Assembly (NCBI GenBank): GCA_019009955.1
Contig: CM032228.1
Location: 101,412,001-101,476,000 of the forward strand
Length of the DNA: 64,000 bases
DNA from: Riptortus pedestris
Lineage: Eukaryota > Arthropoda > Insecta > Hemiptera > Alydidae
Direction: 5' to 3'
Below are positions 1 to 12,723 of this stretch, piece after piece. The translations under genes were made by a program, and so were the position numbers. The notes below the pieces were generated by a model. That model searched no databases and was not told the DNA's origin. It saw nothing but the letters and a program-made list of their open reading frames with translations. Each line of letters opens with the position of its first letter. The stretch's first letter is position 1.

Positions 1-100
1 GGTATACTTGATGGGGACTTGAGGGGGGGGGGGTCCTAAGATTCCTCTGTTTTCAGATTTAATTTATACTAAGGGGATACATCATATGGCGAAAACGTTT

Positions 101-551
101 TTAGCAGATTTCCCTTAAGGGAAATCAGCTTTTGAGGTCGTACTCATGACGCGATTTTCGAAAAATGTCTTCAAATCTCCATCGACCCTACCCGGGAAAT
201 GACGAAAATGAGGTCCGTTCAAAATTATATACATATACATATATAAATATATATATATTTGTCTGTTAACGCTCTAGCGGTCGTAATTTTTGTTTAATCG
301 TTACCAAACTCGATAATTAAAAGTTTTATGTAAAAAGACAGATCAAGTTCGTTAATGGCTGAAATTGGACAAGTGGGAGGGGGGGGGGCTTTTAGAGGGA
401 GGAGTTTCGAGCATTCGAAATATCTCCGTTACCATACGTTGGATAAACAAAATGTATAAAACCAATCTTATTGAAAATTAAATGTACTATAAATACTGTT
501 ATATATATTTATTCTCTATCTTGAATATTAACCGAGATATTTGCATTTTTC
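101..551 (+). mobile_element. HB element (Helentron/HINE-like), 3' truncated
   Basis: The copy starts with AGCAGATTTCCCTTAAGGGA after a T-run. It continues through the standard HB order: GAGGTCGTACTCATGACGCG, a short TA core (about 226-262), CTGTTAACGCTCTAGCGGTC, a G-run near 377 and ACCGAGATATTTGCATTTT. It stops at about 551, so the 3' inverted repeat and terminal hairpin are missing. Family assignment rests on near-identity to the complete copies at 31834 and 61569. Confidence 0.75.
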
Positions 552-2718
552 AGAAATAGTCCGTTCAATTTATCCGTAGTTACGTAAATTGGGTTTTAGT
601 ATTTTCCTCTGGCGCGTCGTAATTACTTTCCTTCTATCTACTGCTCAATCTCCAGGCAATTGGTCATTTGCATAGATTATTAATACCATGTAGGTTGATA
701 ATAATAATTTGGAAAGAAATATCATGACGGACAACACTTGTAATAAGCAACAGTATAAGAATAAATAGGAAATAACTTTCATAAAGAATCCCTGGCAAGC
801 TATGAAGGGTACTTATACTCTCTCAACAATGGTATCATCTAATAAAAATGAAATGAAGAATCAGAAAATATTCCTGGTGTTTGGAAAACGTATGCTTGGG
901 CTGTGGCCGAGATTCACAATTTACTGCTAGTAGTTCCTGCTACTATACGTTTCGATTTTAAACGTCATGGATTTTATCTATAATTGACAGACGTTTTTTC
1001 TGAATACAACGAAATCTAGTCGGTAGAATCTATATTCCTGGTAGAAAATACATTTACTCCCCTTTTGGGTCAATCATGGATTAGACGGTGCGTGATAAAT
1101 TGAAAACACTGGACAACATATTTGGATTTCCTTAGGGAACTTCAAACACCAAAAGACCATCTACTTTTACTATATGTTACGACCTAATCAAGTCGGACGA
1201 AAACCTAATCATGGTGTGCTTCTGCCTGAGGAACCTCAAGGTCTTCCAACGGATGGTTCAGAGTGACTTGTGGGACCGCTGTTTTTTTCCCGGAGATCTC
1301 CACTTCAAATGTAGGCGCATAATAAGCGGGGGATTCTTATGGCGTCAAATATAGACTCGTTCAGGTATTAATTAACACAATTGCATTTCATTAATTAACA
1401 CATTTGTGTTCTCTGGTGTGTAAATAAAAGTGATGGTTTAAGTTATGTTTGAAAAGTGTCCATCAATTCATAAATCTTTGAACACAACAAATAAGAAAAA
1501 TATATAAAGCATGGTATGAAAGGCAATAGTTTGTCGTGCTTAACGCAGTGGTATTTAAACGACTCAGTATATGACTATGACGACGTAAGTACGAATTGCT
1601 GGGAAAGCAATGGCCTAGTTCTTTTCTTTAGATAGGTGATTATCAGTTTTTTTGCTGATTTACTCCAAGGCCTGCTTAATCTCGTGAGCCAAAGCTAACC
1701 TAATTGAAAAAGTAATAGAAATATGTTTGCAGAAGTTGTGTACAAAGAGATTATTTTGGAATACAAAGAGTATTTTGATATTCAATGTTCATGTATTCTG
1801 GAATTAAATGTTTATTTACAAAGAGAATTATGGAATTAACTGCTCTAAAGAATAAAACAGAAGAACGTTTATCTTCGCCACATGATGTGTCTGCTTAATG
1901 TAAATTAAATTAAGGCTATAATCGTATTTTAGTAAAAAACAAAAGAGAGAGGGAGGAAAAAAAAAGGCAACCATTATATATTCGTTGGGTTGGTATATAT
2001 TGGTTTAGAGAAAGAAAAGTAGAGATTCGTGTTAGGAGTAAGATTATCCTTGGTTGTAAGAGAGTAAGTTTTGCTAAAGCATTTATCATTGAGGGATTTC
2101 GGTGTGTTTGGGGCTTAGCGCTGTCTCCGCCACCCACAACCCTGGCCACCTTTATATTCATCTACCTCTCGGTTCGCTCCAACTTCAATAAATTAATTAT
2201 TAAACTTAAAATATAAACACATTGGCTCAAAATATTCAATCAATTAAATTAGATATAGAACCTTACAATTCATTTGACATAATCACTAATTTGAAGTTTG
2301 AAATGAGTTTGGTAGGAAAGAAACCACCCAAATTATTACAGTGTAAATAAATACTGGTCACAAATTAGCTCAGTTAATGAATACCACCGAAAATCAAGTC
2401 GTCAATAGCCGAAAATAAGCGTTAATGCTATTTTTTTTTAGAATCCTGTATAATCTACTATAAATTTAATCCTAGAACTCGCTGTAAAGTGTCCACGATT
2501 TCTCAAAACAAACAGATATATCTGAATTGCATCCTTATATTTTCGATATTTATGACAAAAATACTAATCCTTACAACCAGAAACAATGATGCAAGTACAT
2601 TTAGACGGTTTCTTCCCTAAACCAAGTATCTAATCCAAATTTCAATCTTTTATAATCATATGTTCAAACAAAGCTCCAAGAAATATATAACAAGAAATAA
2701 AATAAAATTATTAATTAA
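552..2718. other. A+T-rich stretch, no gene recognised
   Basis: No convincing open frame, RNA gene or known repeat was seen. The longest ATG frame (81 codons, minus strand, 1916-2161) has low-complexity composition and no family resemblance. It may be host intergenic or intronic DNA. Confidence 0.5.
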
Positions 2719-2943
2719 TGTCCAGTTTTTGCAACTAAGGTTAATTGGGACGAGTTATCTACAGATTACCACCCTTTTCTAGCCAGGGTGGGACTACTGA
2801 TTTTATTCAATCCCGTCCGTCACTAAATAAATTCTTTTTCCCAGGCGGGAATTGAACTCAAGACGTAAAAATATCTTTGCTTTTACAAGAAATAAAAGCA
2901 AAGATCTAATGGTTACTCACTTAAACCAACTACCAACCAGGCA
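2719..2943 (-). mobile_element. tRNA-derived SINE (family S), copy 1
   Basis: On the minus strand the copy keeps a box-B-like element (revcomp of GGCGGGAATTGAACTCAAG, 2843-2861) and the shared body (revcomp of ACCACCCTTTTCTAGCCAGG). Part of the tRNA-like head is replaced by a perfect 12-bp hairpin (2873-2884 with 2894-2905, 9-nt loop). That change is not seen in the other copies. The short A/T tail lies at the low-coordinate end. Confidence 0.6.
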
Positions 2944-3231
2944 GAGGATCCAATTATTTATTGCAAAAACTCATGGAATTTGTTTTGTGATCTAATTGAA
3001 TTCCCAAAACATGCAGCATATTCGAATCAAATCCAGAGATAACATATAAAATTAAATTAAAAAACAATACATGATGTATATGGTCAGTGTATAATTAACT
3101 ATGATAAAGAGATACGAATTTTCATAATCTATTATTTAAAACTACATTAATAAAAATAGAATAGAAAAATTAGAGTTATCAAATACTGGTAGTAAACTCT
3201 ATGGAAAAGATATTGAAACAATTATAAAGTC

Positions 3232-3760
3232 CGACATCTACGTACTGCAAACACCTAACACCACCGTGAATATTAAGTGAATAAATACAAACGGTAATGA
3301 GAAATCCTTTAGTTAGTTTTAATAACCTCCCTACGGAATGCGACTGGATTGTAAACAAACAGGTCAGCTAACCTCTCAGACCTGAACAGATAAGTAGAAA
3401 TATTCTTCAAGGGAAAAAATAACAATTACACAAATATATCTGAATATAAAATTAATTTTATTGAAAACTATTTACTATATCTAGTACTGTAATTTATAAT
3501 GAATCAGAATAATGTTTATCTCAATTACTCAAATTTTAGTAATCTAAGAACTAAAGACGAGGGGGGGGCGATCAACAGAACGCATCTGCATGTATCTCGT
3601 ATAATAAAGGTCTCTTGAAAACAATATTTGGTATTTAAGCTTCGAATAAAGTGGTTTATTATATAAAAGAGCATGGTATATGCGACATGAGCAAGATTGG
3701 ACGGCTGAAGGTTGAAAACTAAAAAATGCAAATATCTCGGTTAATATTCAAGATAGGGAA

Positions 3761-3828
<68 letters not shown>

Positions 3829-3952
3829 TGAACGGACCTCATATTCGTCATCTCCTAGGTAGGGTTGATGAACATTTGTGGAATAATTTCAAAAATCGCG
3901 TCATGAGTACGACCTCAATAGCTGATTTCCTTTAATGGAAATCTGCTAAAAG
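3232..3952 (-). mobile_element. HB element, long form, with internal deletion
   Basis: A long-form HB copy in reverse orientation. 3232-3720 matches the 3' half of the long form (compare 28200-28660 on the other strand). 3723-3765 is the ATGCAAATATCTCGG block. A TA tract follows (3763-3825) and then the 5' end, with a mutated palindrome (3928-3948). The whole C-rich and TAGAGCGTTAACAG segment between those blocks is deleted, so the TA core joins the CTATCTTGAATATT block directly. Confidence 0.7.
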
Positions 3953-4033
3953 AGAACCTGTGAGGAAGGTAGAAGAAAGGAGGTAGAGGAAAAGGAAAAA
4001 GGACAAAATCAAATAAAATATGTAGTGAGAAAG

Positions 4034-4106
<73 letters not shown>

Positions 4107-6089
4107 TACGTATAAGCGTAAATACATTTTAAGATAAATGGGAGGAAGTGATGGAAGTACTTATGTTTATGGGTGTATATAGTTCTTTTCGACAGTTACC
4201 TTTTTCTATATATCCAATGTGCATTTAAATTTTAATAAAAGATATTAATTTTTAAACAATATTAATCTAGGCAACAATACTCAGTAAGCTACCATTCCTA
4301 TAATGAAGCTTATAAACATTTGCTAATCAGCTCTTCTAAATTACTGCTTGTATTCATTCAATTTGATTCGTAATGAATCCCAGCCATGTTTGAAGATGGC
4401 GGGAACCTATAGAACCTCGGTGATTTGTATATAAATATATATAAAGTATATAATATAAATACTTAATTTCGCCCTCCATAGTAACGGAACCTCTGGTCGT
4501 TGGTAATCCCAAAACGGTCCTTCATCCCTTCACTTTAAGTTGTTTTTATGCTGTTTATTTGGATTAATGCTTGAATAAATTCATTTCAGTCATCTCAAGG
4601 AATGTAGCGGTTTAACCTTCTTAAATGATAAAATAGTGGAAAAAATCCTGCGTAAAACGGAAAAAATTAGGAGATTTTACTCCCAATATTTTTGCCTTTT
4701 ACTCCTTAACCTTGTTTTTTTTTTTTAATTTTATTTATTTGAATATAAACAAGACACTCTTGAAAAATAAATATATTCATTTTGTTCTGGTTTAATTCAT
4801 TATTATTTCGTACTGTCCCTCATAGTAAAATATTATTAAAAGAGTATCCATAAATTACATACATCTAATAATAATAATAATTTCTTTGTTCTCAAAAATT
4901 CCTTCGTATATCATGTCCGTCCTTCAGCTTTTCAGAGGCAGAGGCTATCTTGAAATCAGACTGCACGATTGAAGAGCAGAATAAAACATGAATCTCTGGA
5001 TGTAGAATATGATTCTGATGTGCTTCATAACCCCCATGCCCCCTATCATGTTCGAAGTTGTATTGAATAAGTGACAATGAGTAAAGAAACATGGAGCTCT
5101 TTTTGCAAATAAAGGGAATGTATACACAACGATTTTTTTTAATTAACACGGCTGTTATGATGAGTGGTTAAATTCTAACATTTAATAAGGTCAGAATAAG
5201 ATATACAAAATAATTTCTGTGCAGAAAATGGTGTTCTTATATCTCATAATAAGAAGACTATGAAAAAAGGAATGCAAATTTAAGATGAGATTTTTAATGG
5301 CTCAGCAAATCCAAGTAAAAATCGTATCTAATCATGCAGAAGTCGGAATTTATTGATGACTAATTGTAAGCCAGAAAAAAAATCTTGATTAATATTCAAG
5401 TTGGAGGAAACATGTTAAGAATGATGTAATTAAATTCATTAACAATGGAATGTATGTATGTAGTATTTACAGGCTACACCTGGTAATTCGTCTCTTGAAC
5501 AGGGAAGCCTGATTTTCACGAGACCAAACAAGGGAATAAAAGGGTACCAATGACATGCAGGGGTTTCCCCATTGCAAAGGCATGAGCAGAGAAAAATCGA
5601 TTCAAGGCCAGAGTTGTTAGATAGCCATTCCTCGGTAGCCTGTAGCCTGCATAAACTGACTAATGATGGGCATTAGCCAGCATGAGTATGCAGACTACAA
5701 CTTTAATCTGCCCTCCATTCTTGCCCCACTGACATTTTGTAAGTGAGAATATAAACTGGGAATAATAATGGAGTACATTACTTTATAAATGAATTTGGAT
5801 ATGTAACATTTTTCGACCCGATTTATAATAGTGAATGTAGCAATGTAACAATTCCCTCCCTCATCTACTCCAGGTCCTATTTCAACCATTAAAAAACACG
5901 ATTTTTATTCGAGTTTGGGAACGATCCAACAAAAATTGTGACCGGTAGAGGTTGTATGACTCTACTCATCATTATATAAAAATTAAAACTGGTTCTTATT
6001 ATCTTGAATTACGATTGCCTACGCATTTTATTAAAATTACTCAAAATTAGATTTCTCTACCCAAAGGCATTTCGTGAGGTTCAGATAGT
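3953..6089. other. A+T-rich spacer with a purine-rich strip and a TA tract
   Basis: It holds a purine-rich strip (about 3955-4035), a pure TA tract (4036-4103) and several A/T homopolymers. Frames of up to 85 codons on the minus strand (4892-5149) overlap each other and resemble nothing I know. No gene is supported. Confidence 0.5.
4036..4103. repeat. (TA)n microsatellite
   Basis: About 34 uninterrupted TA units, just downstream of an HB copy but not obviously part of one. TA tracts in this window often lie inside mobile elements and host insertions. Confidence 0.95.
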
Positions 6090-7090
6090 ATACAATACCG
6101 GTTCATTACCTGGGGGTAACGACACTGTCAAAGAAAGCATAAAAGATCGCCAAGTGGATTTGTTCTGACTCCTGCCTCAGCGAATGCCATGTAGACGCTG
6201 AGAGCCTGACAATGCTGCGAGGATTAAGTACTCTTCAAACCGAAAATCTGATAGTTCCTAATAGGAATCCTCGTATTCCAAAAGCCTCGATAACTAAACC
6301 GGAGAGAAAGAATCACCTCTGTCTGGCACCCAAACAAAAATTATCGAGCGCCCCCCCCCCCCCAAATAGGCACATCCACTGAATAACACTGGCACACCCC
6401 TCGCCCTAGTAACAGCCAGGATCGCATGATGACTGACTAAGTCAAATGCCGTTTTGACATCCAGTACTCCCTAATAAATCCCTTCTAGTGTTCGTAGAAA
6501 GCCTCCACTTAGCATGTTAGCAAGTGATACCGCCCAGCCCAACCGCTGAATCGTTCCAGGGTAAGTCTCCTAAGCCGTCCATATTCCAGTCCTGTCATGA
6601 ATCCTTGGAGAGTCCATGTACTTGGAGTGCCATACGTTGACTTCAAATCTATTCCACAAATGGAGCTCATTAGGCATCCAATTCATCAACGTGATGCATG
6701 GTCCTTGCGTCTCCGAATTTAGCCATCGAGGTTGGTCATCCCGGCCCAGACGAGTCTCTAGGTTCCTGTGAAACCTAGAATTGGATAACTCGTGTTCTGG
6801 AACAATATATTTCCCAACTCACTGGCCCTTCTGAGACATCCATCGAAAAAGGATGCCAGCCAACACACCAAGCCAATAGGCAGGTTCTTCATCATCAATT
6901 CGTCGATTGAGAACCTCTAGAAGTGATAGTGGTCAAACACTTTCTTCCGGTGGCAACAGGCTTGAACATGCACATGGATGACACATCTATAACATTTTCA
7001 AATGCTCACATATTCCACCAGAATTTATTTCTTCATAATGACCGGACATGAAATGACCGAACAGAACGGATGCTTTCAGAATCGGCTGAA
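6090..7090 (-). pseudogene. Decayed non-LTR retrotransposon reverse transcriptase relic
   Basis: Read on the minus strand, one frame carries LDVKTAFDLVSHHAIL (about 6464 down to 6417), resembling RT motif A. It is followed in the same frame, 48 codons on, by RGDSFSPV (about 6320 down to 6297), resembling the QGDPLSP block. A weaker EEYLILA segment sits where the second catalytic block should be, but no intact YADD or FADD remains. Stops interrupt the frame, and 13 C's at 6351-6363 lie inside it. The spacing is shorter than usual, so sequence has been lost. The 'FDxVSHxAIL...GVP' style suggests the R2 superclade, but that is inference. 6480-7090 on the same strand may be further element sequence and shows a WLNSETQGP stretch. 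Confidence 0.45.
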
Positions 7091-8553
7091 AAGGAAGGGA
7101 TTATTTTTCCATAAGTTTATCCAATCTTAATATTTTTATTTCAACCTTTCAATGATGGGTTACAGAGCTAGTTTAAATTATTAACATGTTTAAATAAGAA
7201 ACAAATTTAAAATAAGAAATGTAGAACTGTTTATTAAAATTAATATTGCCTGTATGAATGTGTGTAAGTTTAAATATATATATATATATATATACTCAAA
7301 ATCAATCATTCACAAATATTCCCGCCACGTACATTAAAGTAGTTTTAATTAAATTAATACGTATGAAACATTTTTAATTTATTTCATATTGCTTTAATTA
7401 TCGTGTACGAGCTCTTACAAATGTTAGCAACCTGAAGTCGATTCTAATCGTCGATTTATAGAACTATTACTTACAATCAACCGGAGGCTCCATTCTAAAT
7501 AGCGTGACCTGTCCTTATCGATATCGCCTGTAAAATAAATTATTTTTATTACATACAAACATCATTATCGTTTGAAGGCTATTATCTTATGATGTTAATT
7601 AAAAACATTATAGACCGACTGCCATCTAATTCGGTATGTCACTATAAAAAAAAATATAAAATTAATAATAATAAAGTCTATTTGCCGTTTTAAGAACTTT
7701 TAACTGGCCAAGGAATGCAAAACAGTTTTTACGTACATACGCTGCTAACTAATGAAACATTTTTTAGTTACATTAGTTCTAAAGTTGACGAATAGGCAAA
7801 ATAATTGACACAAAACTTGATATTGACAGTATATAGGGTTGTATACGAGGTCGTATAGTATATCAAAGTTTTCCAATTTGTTTTTCCAAATGATGTAAAT
7901 GTAATTTGATGTAGTGAATTTTTTGAGTAGTTAATCTAGTGTCAGTATGTATAGTAAATGTTAGTCCCATAGTGTTTTTTTGTCCTATCAATTCAAGGGC
8001 TTTGGATACTATTTTAATAATTGCTTTTCGTTTAATCTATATTGCTTACTGAAAACTGAAGTAGAACTTTAGCTTTTATATTAGGTCCCTTTAAGAGGCT
8101 CATGCAAAGATATGTGTGGTGAGAATTTTCTAGTTTTGATAAAAATTTGGTGGTTGAGTTCGTTTAATACCAAATGATCTATGATTTTCAATGTTTCATT
8201 TTTAAGAAATATGTGAATATTGCTGTTTTTTGGGTCAATAATATTGGGTATCACATTAAAGAATCTCATCAAAGTCCTCCATGAATTTTGGTTAATCAAC
8301 CACATAACCAATAAACGTTGGTATACCTATTTTTGGCAATGCAACCATAGATTTGGATTGATTTCCAAATAACCAGTACATCGGTTAGAAAAACCATCCC
8401 AATAACAGACTGTTAACCATATTCTATAGTGTTATAACATTTGTGAATTTCAGGAAGCGTTATAATTGTTCTTCCCTTCAGTTCTGAATAAGTGTTAAGA
8501 TAATCCTAAGAGTAAATTGTTTTCACACTGGAGGTTTAGAGCATGCAATTTTG
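7091..8553. other. A+T-rich stretch, no gene recognised
   Basis: Contains a short TA tract (7275-7294). A 76-codon frame on the minus strand (8081-8311) is rich in Asn, Ile, Leu and Lys. I do not recognise it, and it could be a relic or chance. Confidence 0.45.
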
Positions 8554-8678
8554 TTTTTAGCAGATTTTCCTTAAGGGAAATGAGCTATTGAGGTTGTACT
8601 CATGACGGAATTTTCGAAATATTTCTTCACATGTCCATCGATCCTACCTAGTAGATGACGAAAATGAGGTCCGTTCAA

Positions 8679-8725
<47 letters not shown>

Positions 8726-9096
8726 TCTATCTCTCTATATATTTGTCTGTTACCGGTCTAGCGGTCCCAGGGGGGGGGGGTTTAGAGGGGAGGATTTTCA
8801 AAAATCCGAAATATCTCCGTTACTATACGTCGGATCGAAATATTGCACAGAACCAATCTTATTGCAAATTAAATTTACTATAAATATTGTTATGTACATT
8901 TATTCTCTATCTTGAGTATTAACCAAGATATTTGCATTTTTATTAAATCTGGGCGGCTAATGGACGAGAGTGACTTTCCCGCCAAAAGCTAGTTCGTCCG
9001 TTTCCTTGACTGCTCGGCTCTTGTGAAATTTCTCTACTGTAAAACTTCACGTGGGAAATCTGCTTAGTTTACTCAGCCCCTGCGTGACTGACTTTT
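8554..9096 (+). mobile_element. HB element, short form, both ends present
   Basis: Starts TTTTTAGCAGATTTTCCTTA (palindrome with one change), has a TA core (8684-8722) and ends GGGAAATCTGCTTAGTTTAC, then the hairpin region CAGCCCCTGCG and ACTTTT. About 70 bp between AGCGGTC and the G-run are missing compared with complete copies, from roughly the GCGGTC block at 8760. Confidence 0.8.
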
Positions 9097-10031
9097 CTAT
9101 TGTTTTATTACCAGGAAATTAAATTATCAAATCAATTATTAAATTATTAATTATTATTGATCTACAGATAGCTGGTTGCATTTTCCAAAACGTTGGCCAA
9201 TGAAACAAATTAAGCACTAACTGTTACCAAACGCTGAAGTTTTAAGAGGTAGATAGAAAGAAATAGGTCGAGGCCAGTTCTATATTGTATGACTTCTAAA
9301 TACAAGGTTTGATCCAAAATGTTGCAACCTTCTCGGTCCATAGGTTGTTTATGTGTAAAGTAGACTCATGTAGAGAATATTATGGGGATTGACTGAAAGT
9401 AAGGATACGATTTAATGAGGCTGCTAATACTAATATTAATCAAACAGATAACTAATAAGTGCAGTTAAAAGATTCAGAGCTTCGCAAAATAGAGGCAGTT
9501 ACAAGACAATGGTTGAGATTCAATACAATATACTGCAAGGTTAACAACACTACTGCATTTACCTATGCTAAGAGAATGGATAGATTATGTTCTGAGGGTA
9601 TGTACAGCCTATCGAACAATCAATCGCAAACACTTGCGAGGTTCCAGCAGCTAAGATTTTTACAACCAAATTGTCATATATACGCCGCAACACTAGAACT
9701 AGCTTATTGACTCAACTGTAGATTCTTAGACATTTAAATATTTAAGAGGATCAATATATTGTATTAATTGCATTTATTGATTCTTCTATGAACTTATCAT
9801 CGCGTTTTAGCGTCCATTTGCAGGAGAGATCAACATTTCCTTTTGCGCAGCTTAACTCACTTTAATTTCAATTCGATATTTGTGATGTTAAGTTGCACCT
9901 TGGTCCTCCTGAAGAGACGCATGCAGAGATAGCTAGGGTTATAGAAGCACATGTACTCGATGACCACTATTGCGTTTTATACTTTTTATTACACGCTCGT
10001 CCTACCTATTACAAATACAAACTATGCCTCA
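9097..10031. other. No gene recognised
   Basis: Frames of up to 83 codons (9459-9710, plus) show no motif. A short CCTGAAGAGACGCATG motif near 9908 resembles the CTGAAGAGGCG motif of the foldback repeats at 12.2 and 17.2 kb, but nothing else of those repeats is seen. Confidence 0.45.
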
Positions 10032-10904
10032 TCTTATATATAAAAATGAATGTCCTTTATATATTATAAATATATTATTTATATTACTACTAACTCAGGC
10101 TAGGTTTCTGGCTACATTAGTATTCTCTGAGACGAACAGGAGTGGGGGTTATAAAGGAGGCCTGAAATTGAAAATAGCGATATTCCGTGTCTTATTGGTT
10201 TTTCGGCAAATATGCACATAACAAAAGTTGTTTATTGTTTTATTTAGAGTATTTTTTGTAATATATCCTTTTGTCGTATACCGAAGTATAAATGAGGTAT
10301 ACGCTAAAAACAATAGAGGGAGTCAAACATTTTATATGGCATAAAAGACTCAACCGGACTAAACGAAACTCCATATGTGATTTGGTATTAACACTTTCCT
10401 GATTACAAGCTATATTAAAATTTCGAGGTACGAACAGGAGTGGGGGTTATAAGGGAGGTCTGAAATTAAAAATAGCGATATTTTGTTTCCTACTGGGTTT
10501 TCGGCAATTATGCACATAACAAAAGTTGTTTATTTTGTTATTCAAAGTAACTTTTGATAAATGCACTTTTTCCGTATAACGAAGTATAAATGAGGTATAC
10601 ACGGAAATCTATAGAAGGGTTCAACAATGCTGTAGGTCGCGAATGACTAAATCGAAATCAATGAAACTCAGTATTTTTGACTATAAGCTATATTAACATT
10701 TTTAGGAATGACCCACTCCTGGGGGTTGTTAGGGAGGCATGAAATGAAAAATTGTCATATTTCGTTTCCTATTGTTTATTTGGCGAACGTGCACGATGTA
10801 AAATATGTTTAATTTGATATGTAGAGTAACTTTTATTACATAAATCTTTATCATAATTTAGTATTTTAGTTGGTGGCGTAGCAACGCTTGCAGGGTACAG
10901 CTAA
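10032..10904 (+). mobile_element. Helitron-like element (family HA), copy 1, both termini recognisable
   Basis: The 5' end TCTTATATATAAAAATGAAT follows an A. The 3' end is a small hairpin GCGT-AGCA-ACGC (10876-10887), then CTAA (10901-10904), then T. This is the A|TC...CTRR|T arrangement of canonical Helitrons. Inside are three tandem units of about 295 bp, each holding an AGGAGTGGGGGTTATAAGG-type block (about 10138, 10436 and 10711). There is no Rep/helicase frame, so it is non-autonomous. Its 3' terminus differs from that of the other HA copies (CTAA against CTAG, with a different hairpin). Confidence 0.65.
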
Positions 10905-12208
10905 TGTGGTATAAATAAAAATGGGTGGTATAAAATCTAGCAGCAGCATTCAAATTCAAAACCAAGACTAAGTAAATGGAAATTTCTAATATGTAGAAAA
11001 CTAATTTTAGTCAAAAGAGCCATTTATAGATTTGACTCGTAAATGTTTAATCTGAACTTCTTAGTATGATGAAACAGTATTTCCAAGTAGAGATAACTAA
11101 AGTTATGTATTAGTTGACATTCTATGTTCAAACCTGTCTATACTGTTTGAATAATACATTCGTCTCATCCTAGGGACAAACCGTTCTTGGAAACAAAACC
11201 ATAACTCTCTGTATAATCAAATGGAATCTATAATAATTTGCTAAAGAGATCAGAGAGATATCAGATCAATTTATTCTGTGGCATCGGAAAACTAATTCAA
11301 TAGTGGAATATTCATTTTCCGAGAACGGAGGAGACACTTTAATGATCTTTAATGATTAATTTAAAATAGGTTCATTGAAGTTTTGAATCGTCGATGTAAC
11401 ATTTTCTTTAATTTCTAGCGGGTAATAATTTTGCTTCAGATTTTTGGCGTTTCATTTAATATTAAATTAATTTAGAAAATAAATTAAATAAATAGCCTTC
11501 TATCAATTTGTAGCCAGATGAACCAAATGCTTATGAAATGACTTCAAGATACTTCAATTGTCTGTAAATGATGTCCAATAATCTCAGACTTCGATAGGGA
11601 AGGGGGGGGTGGAAAAAAATGCCAACTATAGCCACTCATAATCGAAATAATGGACTCTTCCAAAAAGATCAAAAGAGTCCACTCTGGAGTTACAGCTAAC
11701 TAGAGTTAGAGCAACTTTTCAAAAATAAATATGATCATCCAAATGAACCCCTGCCTAATTTTGGAAATATCTGCTGAAAGAGGCATTGTAAAGACTTTCA
11801 CAAAGAAGCATGTATTTTTAAATAAACATACATTTTTTTGGGAAATACTTCACTTCAGGTCTACTATATGCAGTACTTTGGCTACTGTACTCAGACACAG
11901 ATAGCGCGGGAAAAGAATTGTATTGATTCAATAAATGTTGGGAGTGTATGTCCTCATTTATTTCTGGTTAAATAAAATAAAAACCAAATAAATTCACTGT
12001 TTTATTTTTTTTAAAGCGTTTTCGGGGACCGGTGAACTTAGAGGCCCGAGTCTAATAAGGGGTTTAAAAAATAAAAAGCTCTCAAGAAAACCGACATTTT
12101 ATATAAATAGCCTATTAAAATGATTATACTTAATTTTATACTATTTGAATTTCTTCAAAGTTAAAATCATTAGTATATACTTAAATACAGAAATTACATG
12201 AAAGGAAT
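10905..12208. other. No gene recognised
   Basis: A+T-rich sequence with a short G-run at 11603. No open frame or repeat family was recognised. Confidence 0.45.
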
Positions 12209-12723
12209 GTTGAAGAAAAAATGGCCGAAGATTAATAGATGAAAATCACGTCAATTATATCACTGATTAACTATTCTCTACATGTTTCGCCCCCTCTATG
12301 ACGCCTTTTCAGGAGTTATACAGAATCATAAAAAGAATCGATCTCACCACCTCAACGACCCCATCAAGACTAACAATAATGGAGGTGTAGCACACCACTC
12401 AGCTGATATATCGATACATTAAAATCATGAACAATGTAAAAACCTAAAAAGATCTTGGAATCGATTTTTCAAAACTCGATACTTTTAGGTGATCGATTTT
12501 TAAATTATTCATCATTTTAATGCAGCGATATTATCAGCCGAATGATGTGGTACGTCTCCATTACTGTTAGTCTTTACGTGACCGCTGAGGTGGTAAGGTT
12601 GAATCATTTTATAGTTGTGTATTACTTCTGAAGAGGTCGCGAAACATGTAAAAAACAAATAAATCAGGGATATAGTTCACGTGTTTTTTATCTACTGACC
12701 TTCGGCCATTTCTCCTTCAACGA
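12209..12723. repeat. Long inverted repeat (foldback element, family F), copy 1
   Basis: The two arms (about 12209-12466 and 12470-12723) are diverged reverse complements along their whole length. The outer ends are TGTTGAAGAAAAAATGGCCG and the reverse complement of CGGCCATTTCTCCTTCAACG. Internal matched blocks include ACATGTTTCG / CGAAACATGT, CACCACCTCA / TGAGGTGGTA and GACTAACA / TGTTAGTC. There is almost no loop, so a transcript would fold into a ~250-bp hairpin. It codes for nothing, and no clear target duplication was seen. It could be a foldback transposon or MITE, or a head-to-head dimer. Confidence 0.75.

Noticed and set aside
3726..4127. Long Ile/Tyr-repeat open frames (also at 8655, 16097, 21394, 24111, 31476, 33303, 33312)
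   Set aside because: They are translations of TA or CA microsatellites plus element flanks, and occur equally on both strands.
10130..10760. CRISPR array or satellite from the regular ~295-bp spacing
   Set aside because: The units are long and similar throughout, with no short repeat/unique spacer pattern. They are internal tandem repeats of a mobile element, and this is eukaryotic DNA.
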